Shown in pieces: positions 58,099 to 64,000 of a stretch of DNA of 64,000 nt. The notes under the pieces are model-generated. The model was not told the origin of the DNA and searched no databases. It worked only from the letters and a program-made list of their open reading frames with translations. Source of the DNA: JAHEME01 sp034435035. Its GTDB lineage: Bacteria; Chloroflexota; Anaerolineae; Aggregatilineales; UBA3940. The DNA lies in the NCBI GenBank assembly GCA_034435035.1, contig DAOTXW010000103.1:1-64000 (forward strand), in the 5' to 3' direction. How positions within the stretch are numbered: position 1 is the first letter of the stretch; the number at the start of each line of letters is the position of its first letter. Made by a program: the position numbers and the translations under genes.

Positions 58099-59046
58099 AT
58101 GCCAAGCCTGATTGCGCTGTTACCCTTTATCCTCATCGGGGTGGTGATCCTGGTCGCCATCGGCCTGTTGGCTGTGGGTATCTCCAATGCCAATCAGCGC
58201 GACCCACTGGCCGACCGCCTGGCTGAGTATGCCGTTCAGCAGGAAGTAACCACCAGCCTCGAAGATATCGAGATGTCGGTGCCGTTCTCGCAGCGTGTCC
58301 TCCTGCCCATCATGCAGGCCGTTGCTCGTTTCACCACCCAGTTCACGCCGCAGAATACGCTCGAAAAGACCCAGCGCCAGCTCGATCTGGCCGGCAACCC
58401 CAGTGGGCTGACGCCGCCGGTCGTCTGGGCGATCCGCCTGGTGGCGCTCTTTGGCCTGGCGATCCTGATGCTGATCATGCTCGGCCGGCGCGGCCCGGCA
58501 TGGGCGATCGGCGGGACGCTGGGCGGGGCCGCCATCGGCTTCATGATGCCCCAGATGTGGCTCTCCAGTAAGGTGAGCCGCCGCCAGGCCGAGATCCTGA
58601 AATCCCTGCCGGACGCTCTTGACCTGATGTCGATCTGCGTGGAAGCTGGCCTCGGATTTGATCAGGCCATGGCCAAGGTGCATGAGAAGTGGGATAACGA
58701 GCTGGCCCTGGCGTTTGGCCGTGTCATCCGTGAGATCCAAGTTGGCAAGGCGCGCCGGGATGCCCTCCGGCACATGGCTGAGACCATGGATGTCTCGGAT
58801 GTGACGAGTTTTGTAGCCGCGATCATCCAGGCAGACCAGCTCGGCGTGAGTATTTCCCGCGTCCTCAAGATCCAGGCCGAGCAGATGCGCATCAAACGCC
58901 GTCAGCGCGCGCAGGAGAAGGCGAATCAGGCGCCCATCAAGATGATGATCCCGATGGTGCTGCTCATCTTCCCGACCATCTACCTGGTCATTCTTGGCCC
59001 GGCGGGAATACAGTTGTATAAGCAGTTCTTTACAGGAGGACAGTAA
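58099..59046 (+). CDS. tadC: Tad pilus inner-membrane protein TadC
   Basis: A 315-residue T2SF-domain protein, the second platform subunit. An N-terminal helix (LIALLPFILIGVVILVAIGLL), a helix pair near residue 110-160, the cytoplasmic domain with LPDALDLMSICVEAGLGFDQA and ADQLGVSISRVLKIQAEQMR, and a C-terminal helix (MVLLIFPTIYLVILGPAGIQ). It ends the pilus run in this window: no prepilin, prepilin peptidase, secretin or TadE-type genes are adjacent. Confidence 0.92.
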   Translation: MPSLIALLPFILIGVVILVAIGLLAVGISNANQRDPLADRLAEYAVQQEVTTSLEDIEMSVPFSQRVLLPIMQAVARFTTQFTPQNTLEKTQRQLDLAGNPSGLTPPVVWAIRLVALFGLAILMLIMLGRRGPAWAIGGTLGGAAIGFMMPQMWLSSKVSRRQAEILKSLPDALDLMSICVEAGLGFDQAMAKVHEKWDNELALAFGRVIREIQVGKARRDALRHMAETMDVSDVTSFVAAIIQADQLGVSISRVLKIQAEQMRIKRRQRAQEKANQAPIKMMIPMVLLIFPTIYLVILGPAGIQLYKQFFTGGQ

Positions 59047-59116
59047 CCCCTTCAGCCTGCCGGCGTTATCGCACGGCGGGGGGGGCGGTGTGGGCCCTTC
59101 TCCAGGGGCGGTCATC

Positions 59117-59845
59117 ATGCCGGTCGTCCCATCCGAACACAACAGCCTCGCCGGGCAGGCTCGCAGGCTGACAGATGCCGTGCTGGACCTGCTCTTTCCT
59201 CCGCGTTGTGTGGCCTGCCGGCGGATGGGTTCCCTGCTGTGTGGCGCCTGTATCGCGGCTTTTGAGCCGGTCGGGGCATTCGTCTGCCCGGTCTGCGGCG
59301 AGATTCAAGCGCAGGCCGACCTGTGCCCCCGCTGCCGGGCGCAGCCCCGCGGCTTCGAGTCGGTGATCAGCCCCTTTCGCTTCTCCGGCACGCTGCGGCA
59401 GGCATTGCACGCTCTGAAGTACGAGGGGCGGCGAGCGGTGGCTGCGCCGCTGGCACACGCGCTGGCTGCGGCGGTCCCGGCCCCGGCCTCCGGCGAGGTG
59501 TTGTGCCCGGTGCCTCTCCACCCGGCGCGTGAGCGCGCCCGCGGCTTCAACCAGTCTCGCCTGCTCGCCGATGAGATGGCGCGCATCTGGCAGGTCTCCG
59601 TCCTTTATCCGGGTGGCTTGCGCCGCGCCCGGGATACCGGCAGCCAGGTCAGCCTGGATTACGCCGCCCGGCAGGCTAATGTGGAGGGCGCCTTTGAGGG
59701 CGATCCCGCGGCGCTGTCCGGGCGCTGCATCGTGCTGGTCGATGACGTATGCACCACCGGCGCGACTCTGCAGGCCTGCGCAGGGGCGCTGCTGCGGGCC
59801 GGCGCGGCCCGTGTGCGGGCGGTGACTCTGGCCCGCGCAGTCTGA
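59117..59845 (+). CDS. comF: ComF family phosphoribosyltransferase-like protein
   Basis: A 242-residue protein with an N-terminal double zinc finger (CVACRRMGSLLCGAC and CPVCGEIQAQADLCPRC) and a type I phosphoribosyltransferase domain with the PRPP motif VLVDDVCTTGATL. Motifs FRFSGTLRQALHALKYEG and CPVPLHPARERARGFNQS are typical of ComF, which helps DNA uptake and recombination in competent bacteria. ATG 59117 follows AGGGG; the longer frame from 58994 overlaps tadC and is rejected. Its position behind the pilus genes could hint at a link to DNA uptake, but comF is often found apart from pili. Confidence 0.9.
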   Translation: MPVVPSEHNSLAGQARRLTDAVLDLLFPPRCVACRRMGSLLCGACIAAFEPVGAFVCPVCGEIQAQADLCPRCRAQPRGFESVISPFRFSGTLRQALHALKYEGRRAVAAPLAHALAAAVPAPASGEVLCPVPLHPARERARGFNQSRLLADEMARIWQVSVLYPGGLRRARDTGSQVSLDYAARQANVEGAFEGDPAALSGRCIVLVDDVCTTGATLQACAGALLRAGAARVRAVTLARAV

Positions 59846-59935
59846 CCCGATCGATTGGCGGAGTGTCTGCTGCGGCGCACGGTGGCCGCTGGATGCTCAG
59901 CTTCACCTACATCCCGAAGAGGAAAGGAGCCTGGA

Positions 59936-60487
59936 ATGGACATCCTGGTTCACGGGCGCAATATTGAGGTGACCCCGCGTCTGCAGTCCTATATCGAGCG
60001 CAAGGTCGAGCGGTTGGACCGCTACATGCCGGATATCTTGGAGATCCGGGTTGATCTGGCCGAGGAAAAGACGAACCGTATGGGCAAAGGCCAGATCGCC
60101 CAGATCACTCTGCGTCATGTCCGGGGGCCCATCCTCCGTGCTGAGGAGCGCACCACCGATCTGTACGGGGCTGTGGATGCCGTTGTAGACAAAATCTACC
60201 GGCAGATCGAGCGCTTCAAGGGCAAACGCCGTCGCCGCGGGGACAGCGAGGCGTTCTCCGGCTACGAGACCGCCGTCGAACTGGCTGAGGAGGAGTTCGA
60301 ACCGCCGATGGTCATCCGGCGCAAGCACTTCTCCGCCGATCCAATGCATGAGGAAGAAGCCATCGAACAGATGGAGCTGCTCGGGCACGATTTCTTTGCC
60401 TTTGTCAATGCCAATACAGGCACCATCAACGTGGTCTACCGCCGCCGCGATGGCCGCTACGGGCTTCTGGAACCGGAATCCCGGTAG
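59936..60487 (+). CDS. hpf: Ribosome hibernation promoting factor, long form
   Basis: A 183-residue protein. The N-terminal S30AE domain (1-105) starts ILVHGRNIEVTPRLQSYIERK and includes RTTDLYGAVDAVVDKIYRQIERFK; after a linker the C-terminal dimerisation domain (about 125-180) has VIRRKHFSADPMHEEEAIEQM and FFAFVNANTGTINVVYRR. Long HPF dimerises 70S ribosomes to 100S in stationary phase. AAAGGAG (59923-59929) six bases ahead fixes ATG 59936; the frame from 59855 is too long. Confidence 0.95.
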   Translation: MDILVHGRNIEVTPRLQSYIERKVERLDRYMPDILEIRVDLAEEKTNRMGKGQIAQITLRHVRGPILRAEERTTDLYGAVDAVVDKIYRQIERFKGKRRRRGDSEAFSGYETAVELAEEEFEPPMVIRRKHFSADPMHEEEAIEQMELLGHDFFAFVNANTGTINVVYRRRDGRYGLLEPESR

Positions 60488-60520
60488 CCAGCCGGCTGGC
60501 GGGCATCGGGTCGTAACGGA

Positions 60521-60548
60521 AGGGGGGCTGCCGGCCCGCAGCCCCCCT
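60521..60548. terminator. Hairpin between convergent hpf and HNH genes
   Basis: AGGGGGGCTG (60521-60530) pairs perfectly with CAGCCCCCCT (60539-60548). It sits between the hpf stop (60487, plus) and the HNH stop (60575, minus). It lacks a T run on either strand but its place suggests a shared terminator. Confidence 0.55.
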
Positions 60549-60574
60549 GGTTCATCTCGGATCGGGGTGTCGCG

Positions 60575-61078
60575 TCACCACCCGCCGATGTATTCCGCCC
60601 ACTCACTTCGCGCCTCCAGCAGGCGGCCGTACAGGTATTGCGCCGATGGGCTCGGCTCCCGCGGCTGCGCGCGCAGCGGCATGTTGGCCTCCTGCGGCGT
60701 GCGCCCCCCCTTACGGCGGTTGCAGGCCGGGCAGGCCGTCACCAGGTTTTCCCATGAGTGAGCGCCCCCGCGATGGCGCGGCAGGACATGATCGATGGTC
60801 AGCACAGCCGGGCGTTCCCCGCAGTACTGGCAGGTATATCCATCCCGCCGGAAGACTTCGCGTTTGGCCAGCTTCACGCGCGGGCGCGGCCGGTGCACCA
60901 TGTACGCGAGCCGGACGATCGAGGGGCGCGGAAATGACAGCGAGGCGGTTCTGATCACGCCTCGCCCATTCACAACCAGCTCCGCTTTGCCCATAAGCAT
61001 CATGCCTATCGCTCGTCTCGTTGTGCAGATGTTGAGCGGTTCGTAGTTCGCGTTTAGTACCAGTACCGGTTCATTCAC
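60575..61078 (-). CDS. HNH endonuclease
   Basis: A 167-residue protein of the family found in many Chloroflexi, cyanobacteria and actinobacteria. The N-terminal segment VLVLNANYEPLNI and RRAIGMMLMGKAELV is typical; the HNH core is RRDGYTCQYCGERPAVLTIDHVLPRHRGGAHSWENLVTACPACNRRKGG, quoted here only by landmarks: CQYC and CPAC zinc pairs, DH, and N after W. I choose GTG at 61078, six bases after AGGAGG, over the longer frame from 61150. Target unknown; such stand-alone HNH proteins are chromosomal and not necessarily mobile. Confidence 0.9.
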   Translation of the reverse strand: MNEPVLVLNANYEPLNICTTRRAIGMMLMGKAELVVNGRGVIRTASLSFPRPSIVRLAYMVHRPRPRVKLAKREVFRRDGYTCQYCGERPAVLTIDHVLPRHRGGAHSWENLVTACPACNRRKGGRTPQEANMPLRAQPREPSPSAQYLYGRLLEARSEWAEYIGGW

Positions 61079-61148
61079 AGCGGCCTCCTGCGGCCTGTGC
61101 GTTGCTTGCCACCTCCTGATTCCAGGCTGGGCGATCCACGCAGGAGTC

Positions 61149-61178
61149 ATTCTACCATACAGTCTTCATGCCATGCAA
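61149..61178 (-). promoter_or_regulatory. Candidate promoter for the HNH gene
   Basis: On the minus strand TTGCAT (61178-61173), an 18-base spacer and TAGAAT (61154-61149) lie immediately after the mfd stop and about 70 bases before the HNH start. Confidence 0.4.
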
Positions 61179-61182
61179 TCGA

Positions 61183-64000
61183 TCACGGGCGGGCGCGGCT
61201 GCCGGCAATCCGCTGCGCGAGCAGATCCAGCACCTCCAGCAGCGCCTCGCGCCAGCCGCCCCCGGCGGTCGGCAGCCAGATGGCGGTCCGGCTGACGCGC
61301 ACGTCATGACCCAGCGCCCGCTGCAGGCTGGCGCGGTCGATGTGCGCCAGCCCGGTGAGGCGGATCGCGATCTGATCGCTGCCACCGGTCACCGCCTCAG
61401 CCTCGGCCAGCAGGGCCAGTCGTTTCACTTCCAGCTGGTAGAGCAGATTCTCCACGGGCGGCGGCAGCGGCCCGAAGCGGTCAGCCAGTTCCGCGCCCAG
61501 CTCCCGGATATCCTGGGCGCTGGCAACATCCGCCAGCCGCCGGTACAGCTGTATCCGCAGCCCGACGTCAGGGATATAGTCAGTCGGCAGGTACGTCGGG
61601 ATCGGCAGGTCAATCGTGACTGCTTCCAGCGGGGCCGCCGGGGCGGTCTCTACCGGCCCGCCATCTTCACCCTCCCGCTTCAACCGCTGCACCGCCTGTG
61701 CCAGCATCCGGGTGTACAGGTGGAAGCCCACTGCGGCGATCGCGCCGTGCTGCCTCGTACCCAGCAGTTCCCCGGCCCCGCGGATCTCCAGGTCGCGCAT
61801 GGCGATGTTCATCCCGGCTCCCAGCTGCGTCTGCTCTGCGATCGTCTCCAGCCGCGCCCGCGCTTCGGGCGTCAGCCGCGCCAGCGGCGGATGAAAGAAG
61901 TAGGCATAGGCCCGCGCGGCGCTGCGCCCCACTCGTCCGCGCAGCTGATATAGCTGGGCCAGCCCGAACTGGTCGGCCCGATCCACGATCAGCGTGTTGG
62001 CGTTGGGGATGTCTAGCCCGGCTTCGATGATGCTGGTGCTGACCAGGACGTCGATCTGCCCATCCGCGAACTGATCCATGATCGCTTCCAGCTGGGCTTC
62101 GGGCATCTGCCCGTGTCCGATCCCGGTTCGCGCTTCCGGTACCAGCGTGTTCAGATACCGCGCCTCGGCATGGATGGTCTGCACTCGATTATGGACGTAG
62201 AACACCTGCCCCCCACGATCCTTCTCGCGTAGAATCGCCTGCCGGATGAGATCGTCGTCGCGCCGCCCTACGTGAGTGATGACGGGCAGACGCTCCTCCG
62301 GCGGGGTTTCGATGGTGCTTACATCCCGGATGCCCGTCAGGCTCATGTACAATGTCCGCGGGATCGGCGTCGCTGTCAGGGTCAGTACATCGACCTCGGT
62401 GCGCATTTGCTTGAGCCGTTCTTTGTGTGTGACCCCGAAGCGCTGCTCCTCGTCGATGATCAGCAGACCCAGGTCGCGGAAGATGACATCCCGTCCCAGC
62501 AGCCGGTGCGTGCCGATCACGATGTCGATGCTCCCGGCGGCCAGCCCTGCGACAATGTCATCCTGTTCCGCCCGTGTCCGGAAGCGCGACAGCATCTCCA
62601 CGCGCACCGGGAAGGCTGCCAGCCGCCGCGTGAACGTCTCCAGGTGCTGCTGCGCCAGCACGGTGGTCGGCACCAGCATCGCAACCTGCTTGCCATCCAT
62701 CACGGCCTTGAAGGCGGCCCGCAGGGCGACCTCCGTCTTGCCATAGCCGACATCCCCCGCGATCAGGCGATCCATCGGGCGCGGGCGTTCCATGTCGCGC
62801 TTGACATCCTGCACCGCCGTCAGCTGATCGGGCGTTTCCAGGTAAGGAAACGAGGCTTCCAGTTCCTGCTGCCACGGGCTGTCCGGTGAGAAAGCGTGCC
62901 CGGCCGCGGCCTCGCGGGCGGCATACAGCGCCAGCAGTTCACGCGCCTTGCGCTCGACATCCTCCCGCGCCCGGCTCTTGATCCGGCTCCATTCCGGCGT
63001 CCCCAGCCGCGACAGCTCTGGCTCGCTGTCGTCCGGGCCAACGTACCGGCTCAGCCGGTCTGCCTGATGGATTGGCACGTACAGTTGATCGCCGCCGCCG
63101 TAGGCCAGCAGCAGGAACTCGCGCTCCGTGCCGCCGATCACGCGCTTCTCCAGGCCGGTGAACCGCCCGATCCCGTACTCGGTGTGAACGGCGATATCTC
63201 CCGGGGCGAGATCGGCGAAGAAGTCCTCCGGCGCGATGGCCCGTGGCGCTGCCCGCCGGCGCGGCTCTGGCCGCCGCCACCCGAAGATCTCGGCGTCGGT
63301 CAGCAGATGGGTCCGGCCCGAAGGCCCTTCCAGCACCCAGCCCTGCGCCAGTCCGCCCGCCAGCAGGTGCAGGCTTCCGGGAACGGGTAGGTCGCCGATC
63401 CGGTCCGTGGGGGTGAGGCGCTGGCCGCTGTGCTCCTGCCACAGATCCGCCAGCCGCGAAGCCTGCTGGGAGATGACGGCCACCCGATCCCGCTGGCCTC
63501 TCAGAATACTGCGTACCTCCTCGAACAGGCTGCGAAGCTGACCGCCGTAGCGCGGCCCCGGCGCGAACAGCCGCCCCGGCGCTGCCTCGTCGTCCACCGG
63601 AGTCCCTCCCAGCTCCACCAGCATCGCCTGATGCAGCCCGTCTTGCAGATCATCCCAGGTGACCAGCGGAGCCGGCATGTCCGGGGGGATGTCCCCGCTG
63701 GCGGTGTGCGCTTCGCGCAGGCTCAGCGCCTGTGCTTCCAGCTCCGCGATGGTATCGGCCAGATCCTGCAGATCGTCCACCAGCACCAGCCCGTCGGGCG
63801 GGAGGTAGTCCAGCAGGCTGACGCACTCGTCGATCATCCAGGGAAGGTAAAACTCGAGCGTCGGGAAAGCGCTGCCGCTCTCCAGCCCGCGCTGATCTGC
63901 CGAGGCGGTGAGATCGCGATCGGCGGCGTCGCTGCCCACCCGCTCGGCCAGCCACCTCGCGAGGCGCTGCGCTACCTCAGGGCCCCGCGCGGGCAGCGCC
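61183..64000 (-). CDS. mfd: Transcription-repair coupling factor Mfd, C-terminal 938 residues
   Basis: The minus-strand frame is open to the window edge, so the N terminus is missing; full Mfd is about 1150 residues. Visible parts: the end of the UvrB-like domain, the RNA-polymerase-interacting CarD-like domain (HTEYGIGRFTGLEKRVIGGT, around 63150-63180), the RecG-like translocase with motif I AGDVGYGKTEVALR (about 62738-62758), DEEQ box IIDEEQRFG (about 62450), RGRVGRS, and the TRCF C-terminal domain (LPTDYIPDVGLRIQLYRRLAD). It removes stalled RNA polymerase and recruits UvrA. Internal GTG at 63939 is not the start because coding continues upstream. Confidence 0.97.
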   Translation of the reverse strand, partial: ALPARGPEVAQRLARWLAERVGSDAADRDLTASADQRGLESGSAFPTLEFYLPWMIDECVSLLDYLPPDGLVLVDDLQDLADTIAELEAQALSLREAHTASGDIPPDMPAPLVTWDDLQDGLHQAMLVELGGTPVDDEAAPGRLFAPGPRYGGQLRSLFEEVRSILRGQRDRVAVISQQASRLADLWQEHSGQRLTPTDRIGDLPVPGSLHLLAGGLAQGWVLEGPSGRTHLLTDAEIFGWRRPEPRRRAAPRAIAPEDFFADLAPGDIAVHTEYGIGRFTGLEKRVIGGTEREFLLLAYGGGDQLYVPIHQADRLSRYVGPDDSEPELSRLGTPEWSRIKSRAREDVERKARELLALYAAREAAAGHAFSPDSPWQQELEASFPYLETPDQLTAVQDVKRDMERPRPMDRLIAGDVGYGKTEVALRAAFKAVMDGKQVAMLVPTTVLAQQHLETFTRRLAAFPVRVEMLSRFRTRAEQDDIVAGLAAGSIDIVIGTHRLLGRDVIFRDLGLLIIDEEQRFGVTHKERLKQMRTEVDVLTLTATPIPRTLYMSLTGIRDVSTIETPPEERLPVITHVGRRDDDLIRQAILREKDRGGQVFYVHNRVQTIHAEARYLNTLVPEARTGIGHGQMPEAQLEAIMDQFADGQIDVLVSTSIIEAGLDIPNANTLIVDRADQFGLAQLYQLRGRVGRSAARAYAYFFHPPLARLTPEARARLETIAEQTQLGAGMNIAMRDLEIRGAGELLGTRQHGAIAAVGFHLYTRMLAQAVQRLKREGEDGGPVETAPAAPLEAVTIDLPIPTYLPTDYIPDVGLRIQLYRRLADVASAQDIRELGAELADRFGPLPPPVENLLYQLEVKRLALLAEAEAVTGGSDQIAIRLTGLAHIDRASLQRALGHDVRVSRTAIWLPTAGGGWREALLEVLDLLAQRIAGSRARP

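Noticed and set aside
60575..61078. HNH protein as part of a group I intron, intein or mobile element
   Set aside because: No flanking repeats, split host gene or intron structure is visible; the family is a normal chromosomal gene in many bacteria.

Overview
The window is GC-rich, densely coded bacterial DNA with frequent 1-20 base gene overlaps and a mix of ATG, GTG and TTG starts. The gene content suggests a member of the Chloroflexota, probably near the Anaerolineae: a Tad-type pilus module with no secretin gene beside cpaB, many GC-rich multi-pass membrane glycosyltransferase-like proteins, a PucC-type (BCD family) transporter, a long-form HPF, and lineage-style duplicated-domain lipoproteins. 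The phylum is an inference from gene content; no rRNA or other marker gene is present to prove it. I saw no tRNA, rRNA, CRISPR array, insertion sequence or prophage.

Layout. Bases 1-3262: the end of an exopolysaccharide export pair (Wzz-like tail and a BY-kinase-like ATPase whose P-loop lysine is arginine), a creatininase-family hydrolase and a long-form RmlA. Bases 3415-7544: Tex, then a small-molecule methyltransferase, a SET-domain methyltransferase and a DinB-fold protein in one tight run. Bases 7832-10552: two small/medium membrane proteins and a PucC-like MFS carrier. Bases 10716-14120: RmlB, a lipoprotein oligopeptide-binding protein and a PD-(D/E)XK-like protein. Bases 14117-19895 (minus strand): a six-gene operon running from a three-GAF histidine kinase and its response regulator through GNAT and cupin proteins to a Tat-exported molybdopterin oxidoreductase and a membrane-anchored five-heme cytochrome. 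Bases 20019-22280: the pgeF-yggS-yggT-yggU housekeeping run. Bases 22344-26337: a duplicated-domain lipoprotein facing, across a bidirectional terminator, a membrane-anchored NACHT/HEAT protein and a coiled-coil zinc-ribbon protein.

Bases 26518-50803 are the most distinctive part: about 24 kb of almost uninterrupted plus-strand genes holding nine or ten very large integral membrane proteins of GT-C/YfhO type, together with a polyprenyl-phosphate sugar-1-phosphate transferase, an O-antigen-ligase/TPR protein, a polyprenol-phosphate mannose synthase and a methyltransferase. Three of the membrane proteins (26518, 30271, 31926) are tandem paralogues with shared signature motifs and are interleaved with two YfhO-like proteins. 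No Wzx flippase and almost no cytoplasmic glycosyltransferase is present, so the locus looks like a factory that builds or decorates a surface glycan outside the membrane from lipid-linked sugars.

Bases 50890-59046: a NarL-type response regulator and DegS-like kinase, then a strong promoter and the Tad pilus inner machinery: CpaB, a CpaE with an intact receiver domain, CpaF, TadB and TadC. Bases 59117-64000: ComF, HPF, an HNH endonuclease and the C-terminal part of Mfd, which runs off the window. Taken together the window combines surface polysaccharide, pilus and two-component regulation with housekeeping islands.
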